Part shown: positions 1 to 8,186 of the stretch, one piece after another
Numbering within the stretch: position 1 is the stretch's first letter
Layout of the letters: each line of letters opens with the position of its first letter
DNA from: Deltaproteobacteria bacterium
Lineage (GTDB): Bacteria > Myxococcota > Kuafuiibacteriia > Kuafuiibacteriales > Kuafuiibacteriaceae
Reading direction: 5' to 3'
Length of the DNA stretch: 64,000 bases
Assembly (NCBI GenBank): GCA_011526105.1
Contig: WYAZ01000021.1
Coordinates: forward strand, 23,938-87,937
Program-made: the position numbers and the translations under genes
Notes under the pieces: model-generated
Seen by the model: only the letters and a program-made list of their open reading frames with translations
The model's database searches: none
What the model was told of the DNA's origin: nothing

Positions 1-826
1 TCTGGGCCACGATCTGCTCGATCAGCTTTCGGTCTTTGGCGAAAATGTACGGCGACTGCACCATACGATCGCCTTCACCGCGATAGCTGTCGAAGGTGAG
101 CTCGACACCTTCGGGGAGCTTGTCCGCCAGCGTGGTGAAGTATTGGCTCTCGTCGTCGACCTGCTTGAACTCGAGCTGCGCGGTGCGGCCGATGATGTCG
201 CCCTTGATGACCTCTTGGTCCTCGGCGGTGAGGCCGGCGATCTGAATCAGGATGGAGCTGGCGCCTCGGCGCCGAACCTCGGGCTCGGTGACGCCGTACT
301 TGTCGATGCGGTTTCGGAGCGTCTTTAGGGCCTGAGCCACGGCGTCGTCGCGGAGCTGGGTCTCGTACTCGCCCTTCATGGCAATCTCGACCAGGGTCCC
401 GGAGCGCGACTTGAGCTCAAAGCTGTCGCGGCGCTCTTCGATCAGTTCGCGCAAGACCTCCCAGTCGGATTCGGCCTGGAGGTGAATCTGGAGGACCGCC
501 GCCTCGCCGGGACGAGAGACCTCGCCTACGGTCTTGCCCTTCTCTTTCATCGCCTCGACGAGCTCATCCCCCACCCGATCGGTGCGATTCTGGACCGCCT
601 TGTCCGCGTCCACGCCCATGACCAAGTGGAGGCCGCCCTGGAGGTCGATGCCGAAGCTCACCCTGGAGGCCGGCAAGTACGAAGGAATGAGCTCCTTCAG
701 CTTGTCCCGGGAGCGCCGGATCTCGGGCGCTGCGGTGAAGTAGAGAAACGAAGGCGCAGCCGCGTAGATGGCCAGAACGAGGAGGCCAAGCACGAGGGAC
801 AGACGCCAGTACCAAGACTTATCCAT
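1..826 (-). CDS. secD: Protein translocase subunit SecD (N-terminal part, runs off the window)
   Basis: SecD works with SecF and YajC in the inner membrane and uses the proton gradient to help the SecYEG channel release exported proteins. Reading the minus strand from the ATG at 826 gives about 275 residues, beginning MDKSWYWRLSLVLGLL, with one N-terminal membrane helix (roughly residues 8-28). The typical SecD segment FGIDLQGGLHLVMGVD follows, and then the P1 periplasmic domain with LRNRIDKYGVTEPEV and SSILIQIAG. The remaining transmembrane part lies beyond base 1. It sits 50 bp downstream of yajC on the same strand, the usual yajC-secD order. Identification is firm; only the 3' part is missing. 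Confidence 0.96.
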   Translation of the reverse strand, partial: MDKSWYWRLSLVLGLLVLAIYAAAPSFLYFTAAPEIRRSRDKLKELIPSYLPASRVSFGIDLQGGLHLVMGVDADKAVQNRTDRVGDELVEAMKEKGKTVGEVSRPGEAAVLQIHLQAESDWEVLRELIEERRDSFELKSRSGTLVEIAMKGEYETQLRDDAVAQALKTLRNRIDKYGVTEPEVRRRGASSILIQIAGLTAEDQEVIKGDIIGRTAQLEFKQVDDESQYFTTLADKLPEGVELTFDSYRGEGDRMVQSPYIFAKDRKLIEQIVAQ

Positions 827-876
827 GGATTCGACTCACTCTCGAAGGGGATCAAAGGGGCATCGCGAGGCGAGCC

Positions 877-1239
877 CTAAGCCTTCTTTTCCTCTGGTTG
901 TGCCTCTTTGGCGGCTTTGTCCTCGAACTTCTTGGTGACCGAGGCCTTCAGGAACCGAATGCGGACGTTTCGGTCCACTTCGAGGGTGAAGAACTGGTCG
1001 TCGATGTTCGCGATGGAACCGCGGATGCCGCTGGAGGTGATGACCTCGTCGCCCCGCTTGAGGGCGGTGACCATCTCCTCGTGACGCTTTCGCTCCTTAG
1101 CCTGCGGACGCAGGACGAGAAACCAAAGGATCCCCATCATGATGATGAAGGGAAACAGAACCTGACCGAGCCCGCCCTTGGGCGCCGCCTCGGCCTGACT
1201 CAGCAGGGTGAGGGCGAAGATCTGGGTGGGCCCGAACAT
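877..1239 (-). CDS. yajC: Preprotein translocase subunit YajC
   Basis: YajC is a small single-span membrane protein of the SecDF-YajC accessory complex. The 120-residue product has a hydrophobic helix at about residues 25-45 followed by the family hallmark LRPQAKERKRHEEM. The cytoplasmic domain then carries LKRGDEVITSSGIRG and FFTLEVDRNVRIRFLKASV. Length is normal for the family. It lies directly upstream of secD, so the two are presumably co-transcribed. The gene usually found upstream of yajC (tgt) is absent; instead there is a 400-bp gap and a divergent gene. Confidence 0.95.
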   Translation of the reverse strand: MFGPTQIFALTLLSQAEAAPKGGLGQVLFPFIIMMGILWFLVLRPQAKERKRHEEMVTALKRGDEVITSSGIRGSIANIDDQFFTLEVDRNVRIRFLKASVTKKFEDKAAKEAQPEEKKA

Positions 1240-1646
1240 AGGCGGCCCGGGTTACATCGCCCCACCAAGGCGTGGCAAGCCCGATATGCGCAGTCTTTCG
1301 GCGGGTTGCCGAAGGCTTCGAGCATGGCCTCGCCCCTGGGCTCGGGGGGCCGTCGCCCCGGGAGGAGCTCAGGGGTATGGAGTTGTACTCAAGGCTGCTT
1401 CGGGGGATCCGCTTCCCTCCAAGCCCTCGGTTTCTCGGCCTCTTGGCCCTGTTCTCCCTGAGCGAGGAGGGTTCTGGGAGCGAACCCCGCACGGCCGAGC
1501 GCTCGGCGGGAGGGACGGAGCTGGGCGCAGTGGGGGGCTTGCGCCGAGCACTTGCTCGTCGACCACCGGCAGCTCGAGGACTGCTTCCCCGAAGATCGAA
1601 CTTCGTGGCATCCATGGTCGCGGTCGTTGGCGCTCGGCCAGCGCCC
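1240..1646. other. Intergenic region between divergent yajC and glycosyltransferase genes
   Basis: This 407-bp stretch separates the yajC start from the forward membrane glycosyltransferase. An open frame runs across it on the plus strand in frame with that gene, but its composition (Pro/Arg/Ser/Gly-rich, no family motif) looks like GC-rich shadow rather than protein. I found no tRNA, no RNase P or tmRNA hallmark and no convincing promoter by eye. It must hold at least one promoter for yajC-secD. A stem-loop at its right end is listed separately. Confidence 0.5.
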
Positions 1647-1654
1647 ATGACCAT
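1614..1654 (+). promoter_or_regulatory. Stem-loop overlapping the glycosyltransferase start
   Basis: ATGGTC (1614-1619) pairs with GACCAT (1649-1654), and inside it GGCGCT (1629-1634) pairs with AGCGCC (1640-1645) around a five-base loop. Both candidate ATG starts of the following gene (1647 and 1653) lie in the 3' arm, so the structure could mask the ribosome start. Function is inference. Confidence 0.35.
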
Positions 1655-2939
1655 GCCTTCGACGCCAGATAGGAGCGCGCGGCGGACCCAGCTGTTGTCC
1701 GTAGGGCTGGCGATTGCGGCACAGATCATCGCCTCTTGGTGGTTCGGCCCCGAGCGCATCGAAGAACTCCGCAACGATGCTGCGGTGTACGCAAGGCTTG
1801 GGGCCAACATCGCTGCCGGCCTTGGTTTCACGAACGGCGGGTCTGTAGAGGTCCTCCGAACTCCAGGATACCCCGCGTTCCTATCGGTCTTCTTCTTCCT
1901 CTTCGGACATCGAGTGTTCCCCGTGCTCGTTGGGCATGCCGTCCTGCATGGGGGCTCGACCTATTTTTTCGGGCGCCTCGCGTGTGTGTTGTTTCCCGGC
2001 TCGAAGTACGCCGCCCGCTACTTCCCGTTCGTGTTCGCGCTCTACCCATATGCGCTCCACGCGGGAACGAGAATACTGACGGAGAGCCTGAGCACGTTCT
2101 TCTTGTCGCTCGCGCTGTTCGCGCTCAGCCAGGCGCTCGGTGGAGTCCACGGGCGAGCCCGCTTCGACTACGTCAGCCTGGGTGCGGGGTCGCTCGTCGC
2201 CGCGGGCGTCGTTCGGCCATCCTTCGTGCTGTTGCCGCTGGCCCTGGGACTGGTGATGTTTCTCTCGCGTGAGGTCGACCGACGCCTCTGGTGGACTTTC
2301 GCCGTCTTGGTCATCCTGCTTGGGAGCATCTGGCCCATCCGGACCTCACTGATCCTCGGGAAGCCCGTACCAAGCGGCGGGCTGGGATCGGGCAACAACC
2401 TCCATATCGCGAGTTTCGAGTACGGAGACCTCTCCAAAGGAATCCCAGCAACGACCGACTTCGAGAACGAGGCGTACAGAGAGAGCCTGCGGCGCGTTCC
2501 CGACCTCGTGAAGGCTCCGCCTCAGACCCCCGCGGGTCAGCTCGAACGCGATGCGGTCCTGTTTCGGCTCGGCGCCGAACAGATCGCCGAGCACCCGTGG
2601 CGCTACCTGCGTGCGTGCGGCATCCGAGCGGTGAAGACCTGGGTGCCACAGTCACTCGACGGGGTACCGCGCTGGCTGCTTTCGGCGTCCGCGGTGGCGT
2701 CGCTGGTCCTGCTGCTCCTGGGCGGACTCGGCGTGTGGCGGTTCCCGCCGGGGTCGCCGAGCCAGTGGATGGCCGTCCTGCCTGCGATTTACGTCACGCT
2801 CATGCACTCGGTTCTTCATACCGAGGCCCGATACAGCATACCCGTCCGCTACGTGCTCCTGCTCTACGGTGGGCTCTGGGTCGAGCGGCAGGTCGAGGCG
2901 ATGGTGCGTCGAGAAAGTGCTTTCGCGAGACGGGCATGA
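1647..2939 (+). CDS. Integral membrane GT-C type glycosyltransferase (GT39/ArnT-like)
   Basis: Starting at the ATG at 1647 (or 1653) gives about 430 residues. The protein has many hydrophobic segments and GT-C features: an acidic pair region (ELRNDAAVYARLGANIA) in the first loop, then RTPGYPAFLSVFFFLFG and RILTESLSTFFLSLALF. This family moves sugars from polyprenyl-phosphate donors to lipids or proteins on the outer face of the inner membrane. The exact donor and acceptor cannot be told. Upstream in-frame sequence back to 1272 is rejected because it lacks any motif and is compositionally unlike protein. The next gene, a secreted barrel-like protein, begins 55 bp downstream, with the asparagine-synthetase-like gene after it. 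Confidence 0.8.
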   Translation: MTMPSTPDRSARRTQLLSVGLAIAAQIIASWWFGPERIEELRNDAAVYARLGANIAAGLGFTNGGSVEVLRTPGYPAFLSVFFFLFGHRVFPVLVGHAVLHGGSTYFFGRLACVLFPGSKYAARYFPFVFALYPYALHAGTRILTESLSTFFLSLALFALSQALGGVHGRARFDYVSLGAGSLVAAGVVRPSFVLLPLALGLVMFLSREVDRRLWWTFAVLVILLGSIWPIRTSLILGKPVPSGGLGSGNNLHIASFEYGDLSKGIPATTDFENEAYRESLRRVPDLVKAPPQTPAGQLERDAVLFRLGAEQIAEHPWRYLRACGIRAVKTWVPQSLDGVPRWLLSASAVASLVLLLLGGLGVWRFPPGSPSQWMAVLPAIYVTLMHSVLHTEARYSIPVRYVLLLYGGLWVERQVEAMVRRESAFARRA

Positions 2940-2994
2940 GCCGCGCGGGGTCGCACCTACGGACAGACTCCGCTATAAGCCGTGGTCGGGGTCC

Positions 2995-3819
2995 ATGCGA
3001 CGCGCGTTAGCCCAGATATCCATCGCCCTTCTCACCGTGGCCGCGACCTCGAGTTCCGCGTCCGCCGCGGGCTGGACTCAGCCGAAGGGCCAGCTGTACC
3101 TGAAAGTCTGGGATCGGACCCTCATCGGCAAAAAGGCCTTCCTCACCGACGGGAGCATCGCCGACCTGCCGGAGAGCTTCCAGGACCATCAGCTCAACGC
3201 CTACTTCGAGCTCGGCCTCCATGACGAGCTCACGCTGGTCGCCCGTGCCACACCCGTCGGCGTGAGCAGCTACGCCGACACCCTGAGGCTATACTCGGGT
3301 GGCTTCGCGCTGGGTCTGCGGCACGCGCTGCTCACTGGTGTGGTGCCGGTCGCGGTGGAAGCACGCGTCGGCGGGCGACCGAATGGCCCAGTGCTCGGAG
3401 GCGGCGAGCTTCCGTCCGGCGCGTTCTCGCTCTCGCCGGTGGTCGGCACCGCACACTTCGACTTCGAGCTGCAGGCCGGCGCGGGTTGTCCGTTGGGCCT
3501 TTGGGTCTCGGGCAGCATCGGATCCACGCTCTACACCAGCGAGGCGCTCTCCCCCTCACTCACCGCCTTCTTACAGCTCGGGTGGACCTCGAGCTTCGGC
3601 CTGGTGCTCGACGTTCACGGCAACTTCGCGCACTCGCTCCGCATGGACGAGATCACGCAGGTGCTCGGCGCAGGCAACACACGTTATCTCGGTTTCGGAC
3701 TCGCCCTCGCCTACTGGCTCACGCCTCACTTCGCCCTCTCGGCCGGGCTCGAAGGGGTCGCGTATGCGGAGAGCAACGCTGCCACACCTTCCCTTCTATT
3801 TGGTTTCGAGGTCCGCTGA
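2995..3819 (+). CDS. Secreted, probably outer-membrane beta-barrel protein, unknown function
   Basis: The 274-residue product begins MRRALAQISIALLTVAATSSSASA, a clear signal peptide with cleavage predicted near Ala-Gly. The mature part is built of alternating hydrophobic strands with aromatic ends (LYLKVWDRTLI, YLGFGLALAYWLTP) and ends in LLFGFEVR. A C-terminal strand of this type fits an outer-membrane barrel. I do not recognise a named family. It follows the GT-C gene and precedes the asparagine-synthetase-like gene by 15 bp, so the last two may be one transcript. Confidence 0.72.
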   Translation: MRRALAQISIALLTVAATSSSASAAGWTQPKGQLYLKVWDRTLIGKKAFLTDGSIADLPESFQDHQLNAYFELGLHDELTLVARATPVGVSSYADTLRLYSGGFALGLRHALLTGVVPVAVEARVGGRPNGPVLGGGELPSGAFSLSPVVGTAHFDFELQAGAGCPLGLWVSGSIGSTLYTSEALSPSLTAFLQLGWTSSFGLVLDVHGNFAHSLRMDEITQVLGAGNTRYLGFGLALAYWLTPHFALSAGLEGVAYAESNAATPSLLFGFEVR

Positions 3820-3834
3820 ACCTCGGAGGCGGAG

Positions 3835-5646
3835 ATGGCGCAGTTTCTCCTGGTTCACGGGCTTCAGCCCGAACGCGGCCGGCCGGTCTTCGATCGAGGC
3901 CTCGCCTGCTTCGAACGCATCGCCGGTCTCCGCCCCGCGGCGACCGTGGCCGACGGCTCGGTGCGCATCGCGAAGTTCGACCGTCCCCACGGGCAGTCCA
4001 TTCCCCTGTTTCATCCTGGCCCGCACTGGCTCGTGAGCGCGGGGACATGGTTCCACCGAGGCGGCACACGCCCGGCGGAGCTCGTCGAAGAGTGGCGTGA
4101 CGTGCTGACACACGACCGACCGCTCGAAGTGCTCGCCGGAGACCTCGAGGGCATGTTCACGCTCGTGATGGGCGATGTCGCGAGCGACGAGTTCACGGTC
4201 GTCACCGATCGCCTCGGCACACTGGCGGCCTACGAAGCTGAGATCGACGGCTGCCGCGCCATCAGCACCTCCGCACTCGTGCTCGGCGCCATGGCCAAGG
4301 CCAGCTTCGATCTCTCGGCGGTGCGCGAGATGATCTCCATCGGCACCGTGTTCGGCGACAAGAGCCTGTTTGGCGGAGTGCGCAAGCTCGAACCCGGCAG
4401 CATCCTCCACTACGAATCCGGAACACTCGGCCGTCGAGTGGAGTACTGGTCGGTGGCGGGGCTCGAATACGATGAGACCTCCGCACGCGGCAAAGTCACG
4501 GAGATCGCGGACGGGCTCGACCGTGCGCTCAGTGTCGTGCGCAGCGCGTTCCCGCGTCAGCGCGTCGATCTCACCGGCGGCCTCGACTCGCGCGCGGTCC
4601 TCGGCGCGCTCCTCGCCCAAGACAAGGACTTCTTCACGGTGGTGAACGGCAAGGCCGATGACGGCGACGTCATCGCCGCCGCCCGTATCGCCGAGCAGTA
4701 CGGCTTGCGCCACCATCACCACCCGGTCCCCGAAGACTTCGGCGCTTCCTGGTGGTCACTCGCCAAGCGCTCGCTCGCGCTCACCGACGGTGAGGCCGAG
4801 GTCCTCGAGTACGCCGCGATCCGCGTGCATCAGGAGTTCCTCGCCGACGAGACCGACGTGAGCATCAACGGCTCTGGAGGTGAGGTCGCAAAGGGCTACT
4901 GGTGGGAGCTGCTGTTGCCCTTCGTCGGGCGAAGGGATCACTTCGACTCGAGGCGGGTCGCCGAACGGCGATTCGCCACCGACCCCTGGGCGGACGGGCT
5001 CTTGAGGGCCGAGCACCCCGAGAGCCTCGGGGCGCAGATCGCGCGCATCATGGATCGCTACAACCAGCCGCTGGCGGGACGCCCCAACACGCAGCTGATG
5101 GACAACGTCTATTTGCGCCTTCGCATGCAGAGGTGGCAGGGCCGCTTGGCCAGTGCAACGAGCCGCATGATCCCGAACGTGTCGCCTTATCTGTTTCGCC
5201 GTCCGCTCGAGGCCGCGCTCACCGCGCGCCCGGTCCTGCGCTTTGGTGATCAGCTCCAGCGCAAGCTCATCGAACATCTCGATCCGAAGTTGGCGGCCTT
5301 ACCCCTCGCGAGCGGCGAGCCCGCCTTGCCTCTGCGGCCCGACACCGCACGGCACTTCGCGCCCGAGGTGCTCAAGCTGGCACAAAAGGCAGGGCGGCGC
5401 GCTCTGCCCAAGTGGCTCCGTGGCCCTGAGGCGCCGCCCGCGGACCCCGCGGCGGGACGTCTGCATCATCTGCTCGCAGAGCCAGAGATCGCCGACCTCC
5501 TCAACGTACGCGAGATGAAGACGCGGGACCTCTACAAGACCGAAGCCCTAGAGGCCTGGGTGAAGAACTGGAAGACCGGCACCGACCCTGACTGGACCCA
5601 CCTCGGACGTATCTTGACGCTCGAGTTGGTGGCGAGGAGCCTGTAG
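3835..5646 (+). CDS. Asparagine-synthetase-like protein lacking the glutaminase cysteine
   Basis: The 603-residue protein has the two-domain layout of asparagine synthetase B: an N-terminal Ntn-hydrolase-like domain (about 1-200) and a C-terminal ATP-pyrophosphatase domain. The PP-loop is DLTGGLDSRAVLGAL (TGGLDS at 247-252), so it should adenylate a carboxylate. The N-terminus reads MAQFLLVHG, without the Cys at position 2 that class II glutamine amidotransferases need. The enzyme therefore probably does not hydrolyse glutamine and may use ammonia or an amine to form an amide, as in beta-lactam synthetase and lasso-peptide cyclase relatives. No lasso precursor or leader peptidase was seen nearby. 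Substrate unknown. Confidence 0.8.
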   Translation: MAQFLLVHGLQPERGRPVFDRGLACFERIAGLRPAATVADGSVRIAKFDRPHGQSIPLFHPGPHWLVSAGTWFHRGGTRPAELVEEWRDVLTHDRPLEVLAGDLEGMFTLVMGDVASDEFTVVTDRLGTLAAYEAEIDGCRAISTSALVLGAMAKASFDLSAVREMISIGTVFGDKSLFGGVRKLEPGSILHYESGTLGRRVEYWSVAGLEYDETSARGKVTEIADGLDRALSVVRSAFPRQRVDLTGGLDSRAVLGALLAQDKDFFTVVNGKADDGDVIAAARIAEQYGLRHHHHPVPEDFGASWWSLAKRSLALTDGEAEVLEYAAIRVHQEFLADETDVSINGSGGEVAKGYWWELLLPFVGRRDHFDSRRVAERRFATDPWADGLLRAEHPESLGAQIARIMDRYNQPLAGRPNTQLMDNVYLRLRMQRWQGRLASATSRMIPNVSPYLFRRPLEAALTARPVLRFGDQLQRKLIEHLDPKLAALPLASGEPALPLRPDTARHFAPEVLKLAQKAGRRALPKWLRGPEAPPADPAAGRLHHLLAEPEIADLLNVREMKTRDLYKTEALEAWVKNWKTGTDPDWTHLGRILTLELVARSL

Positions 5647-5657
5647 CCGGACGAAGC

Positions 5658-7070
5658 TCAGAACCCCTCGCTCGAATGCACGGCGCGTCTAAGACGCGCG
5701 CGCGCAACTCTCGCCCCAATATCCGCGCGCAGCTGGCCGAGCTCCGCCTCGCGAAGCTCCGCGTCGGCGTCGAGCACGTCGTTCAAGACCGCCTGCCCTG
5801 ACTCGAACTGAAGCGTTCGCGCCCGGTACGCCTCCTCGGAAGCATGAACGCGAGCCCGCGCGGTCGCGAGCGCCTCGAGGCCTACGAGCCAGTCGTTGTG
5901 CGCGCGACGCACCTCGAGCTTCACCGAACGGGAGAGGCTCTGTAGCTCGGAACGAACCCGAGAGGCCTGAGCCTCGAGCCGATCCGACTGCCGAGTGGAG
6001 CGAGCGAGATCGTTGGGCGCCCAGCTCAGTCGCGCGCCGACCTCCCACGAAGGATTCCACTCGGCCGTCGGAGGAATCACGCGCGGGTTCGGGTTCGAGA
6101 CCTCGGCACCCGCAAACACGCTCAGCACCGGCAACGCGCCGGCCAAGGTGGCTGCTTCTTGGTGTTCGAGCCCTTCAGTGGCCGCACGAAGCGCGGAGAT
6201 CTCCGGTCGCTGTTTCAGCGCGGCAGTCTCGAGGTCACGCACCGAGGCTGGAGGCACCTTCGGCGTATCGCCGAGCTGCAGGCTGTACTCCATCTCCTGT
6301 TCATCCCCGAGCAGCAGGTTCAACGCCGCCAGCGTGATTCGCACCGCGCCGCCTGCACGCGCGACCGCCTCGAGCGCAGCCGCGTTCCGCGCTTCCGCCG
6401 CCGCGCGGTCCGCCGGAGTCGCGAGCCCGGCCGACTCCATCGCGCGGATCCGGAGCATCTGCGCCTCCGCGCGCATCCGGCCCGCCTCGGTGACGAGGCT
6501 CGCGGCCTTGGCCTCTGCGTAATGATAGAAGGCCTCCTTGGCGCGAAGGCCGATCTCGGCCCGTGTGGCCTCGATGCGAAAGGCCTCGGCGCGTTCTTGT
6601 GCGTCTGCGGACTCCGCCAAAGGCAGCACACCGAGGAGAACCTGGCTCACCGGGTAGCTCAGCTGAGCCGCCAGCCGAGTTTGGTTCCGAGGGATGGTGA
6701 ACGTGATTCCGGTCGAGTCCGCCTGTTGCTCCACGAGACCAGTGAGCAAGTTGCGCGCGGCTGGGTCCGTCACCATCGACGCGAGCTGCCTGGCCTGCGC
6801 AGCATCGAACTGAGAATCGCCGGTCGAGACCACGCCGTCCGGAAAGCCATCCACGTGCGCGTAGCTCATGGAGAGCTCGAGCCGCGGGTAGAAGCCTTGT
6901 GATACTTCGCGGGCCGCGGCCTCCGCGACGAGCGCCGCCGCCTGAGCCATCTGTAGCTCGGGCGAAGCGGCGAGCGCCCGCGCCGCGGCGTCCTCCTCAG
7001 TGAGGGCGGGCCCGCTGGCGAGGGAGAGCAGGGTGCTGAGATGGGCTACGAGCGCGATAGGATGCGTCAT
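5658..7070 (-). CDS. TolC-family outer-membrane efflux channel
   Basis: The 470-residue protein has a signal peptide (ALVAHLSTLLSLASG), then the TolC repeat pattern: AAARALAASPELQMAQAA, long alanine/glutamate-rich alpha-helical stretches, and a second copy beginning ETAALKQRPEISALRAA. Length matches the outer-membrane efflux protein family. It is the last gene of the minus-strand operon running from the HlyD-like adaptor at 12149, starting only 4 bp after the permease stop. It should provide the outer-membrane exit duct for the ABC pump encoded upstream. Confidence 0.9.
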   Translation of the reverse strand: MTHPIALVAHLSTLLSLASGPALTEEDAAARALAASPELQMAQAAALVAEAAAREVSQGFYPRLELSMSYAHVDGFPDGVVSTGDSQFDAAQARQLASMVTDPAARNLLTGLVEQQADSTGITFTIPRNQTRLAAQLSYPVSQVLLGVLPLAESADAQERAEAFRIEATRAEIGLRAKEAFYHYAEAKAASLVTEAGRMRAEAQMLRIRAMESAGLATPADRAAAEARNAAALEAVARAGGAVRITLAALNLLLGDEQEMEYSLQLGDTPKVPPASVRDLETAALKQRPEISALRAATEGLEHQEAATLAGALPVLSVFAGAEVSNPNPRVIPPTAEWNPSWEVGARLSWAPNDLARSTRQSDRLEAQASRVRSELQSLSRSVKLEVRRAHNDWLVGLEALATARARVHASEEAYRARTLQFESGQAVLNDVLDADAELREAELGQLRADIGARVARARLRRAVHSSEGF

Positions 7071-7074
7071 CGGT

Positions 7075-8178
7075 TCACTCCAGTGTCTTTCGGTAGCGCG
7101 ATATGGATAGAACGGTCATGAAGAGACCGTAGAGGCTGAGCGCGAGCAAGTTCGGCCATCGCTCGAGGAAGCCAGCGTCCGCCAGCAGGTTCGCGCGGAG
7201 GAGCTCGATGAAGTGACGCACCGGGTTGAGCCAGGTGGCGAGTTCGAGCCACGCCGGCATCGCGCGAACGGGGGTGAGCATTCCGCTGAGGAGAACGGCC
7301 GGCAACAGGAAGAGGAAGCCGCCGAGGAAGGCCTGCTGCTGGGTTCGGCTGATGGTGGAGATGAAGAGCCCCGTCGAGAGTGTCGCGACGAGATAGATCC
7401 CGGCCGTGGCGTACACCGCGATCAGGCTGCCTCGGGTGGGCATGTCGAAGATGACGACCGCCGCCGTCAGGGCGAGACTCAGATCCAGAAAGCCAAAGCC
7501 GGCGAAGGGGAGGATCTTTCCGAGGATCACGGTGGTCGGCGCCATGGGTGTCACCATGAGCTGCTCGAGTGTCCCGGTCTGGCGTTCACGGGCGAGCCCC
7601 ATCGCCGCGACGATGGTCGTGATGAGGAGCAGCAACACGCCGATGATGCCCGGCAGCATGAACTTGGCGGTGTCCAGCCCCGGGTTGAACGAGAGCTTGG
7701 GTTCGACGCTCACCCGGCCCGACGGAGGCGCGATGCGCAACATGGGCCCCACCTGGCCAAAGTAGCCGCCCACCGCCGCACCCGCGCTTCGGCCGCGGTT
7801 TGGGTCGGATCCATCCACCACCGCTTGGACTTGGGTCGGTCGACCGCAGAGCTGGTCCCGCTGAAACCCCGAAGGAAAGATGAGCGCGAGGTTGGCTTGG
7901 CCGCTGATGAGGAGACGCTCGGCTTCCTGGGTGTCCTGCGTCTGATAGCGGAGGTGAAGGGTGCCATCGGCGAAGAGGCGCCGGACATGACGGCGAGACT
8001 CGACGCTTCGGTCCTGGTCGACAACGACGGTGGGGACTCGATCGACCTCGAGATCGACGGCGAAGCCGAACACGATGATCTGGATGGTGGGTACCGCAAT
8101 GAGCAGCACCATCATCCGGCGATCGCGCACCGTCTGACGGAGCTCCTTCTGAATGAGGGCATTGAGCGCGCGTCGCAT
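7075..8178 (-). CDS. ABC-2 type exporter permease (second of pair)
   Basis: The protein is 367 residues starting at the ATG at 8178 (MRRALNALIQKELRQTVRDR). It has one N-terminal membrane helix, a large extracytoplasmic domain of about 130 residues (VVVDQDRSVESRRHVRRL onward), then five C-terminal helices with the ABC-2 coupling segment ARERQTGTLEQLMVTPM. This is the YhhJ/YbhR-type permease layout. It lies 8 bp after the other permease and pairs with it in a heterodimeric pump. The longer frame to 8271 is rejected because it would run far into the upstream permease gene. Confidence 0.92.
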   Translation of the reverse strand: MRRALNALIQKELRQTVRDRRMMVLLIAVPTIQIIVFGFAVDLEVDRVPTVVVDQDRSVESRRHVRRLFADGTLHLRYQTQDTQEAERLLISGQANLALIFPSGFQRDQLCGRPTQVQAVVDGSDPNRGRSAGAAVGGYFGQVGPMLRIAPPSGRVSVEPKLSFNPGLDTAKFMLPGIIGVLLLLITTIVAAMGLARERQTGTLEQLMVTPMAPTTVILGKILPFAGFGFLDLSLALTAAVVIFDMPTRGSLIAVYATAGIYLVATLSTGLFISTISRTQQQAFLGGFLFLLPAVLLSGMLTPVRAMPAWLELATWLNPVRHFIELLRANLLADAGFLERWPNLLALSLYGLFMTVLSISRYRKTLE

Positions 8179-8186
8179 CGTGGCTC

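Noticed and set aside
1580..1612. Stem CGAAG-TTCGAT-CTTCG resembling a tRNA arm on the minus strand
   Set aside because: The loop is six bases rather than seven and no cloverleaf fits the surrounding sequence.
1272..1646. Long N-terminal extension of the GT-C protein
   Set aside because: The frame is open, but the residues are Arg/Pro/Gly-rich without motifs; the membrane protein begins convincingly at 1647 or 1653.
3835..5646. Lasso-peptide cluster built on the AsnB-like enzyme
   Set aside because: No leader peptidase (B protein) or short precursor peptide was seen in the flanking genes, so the idea is unsupported.
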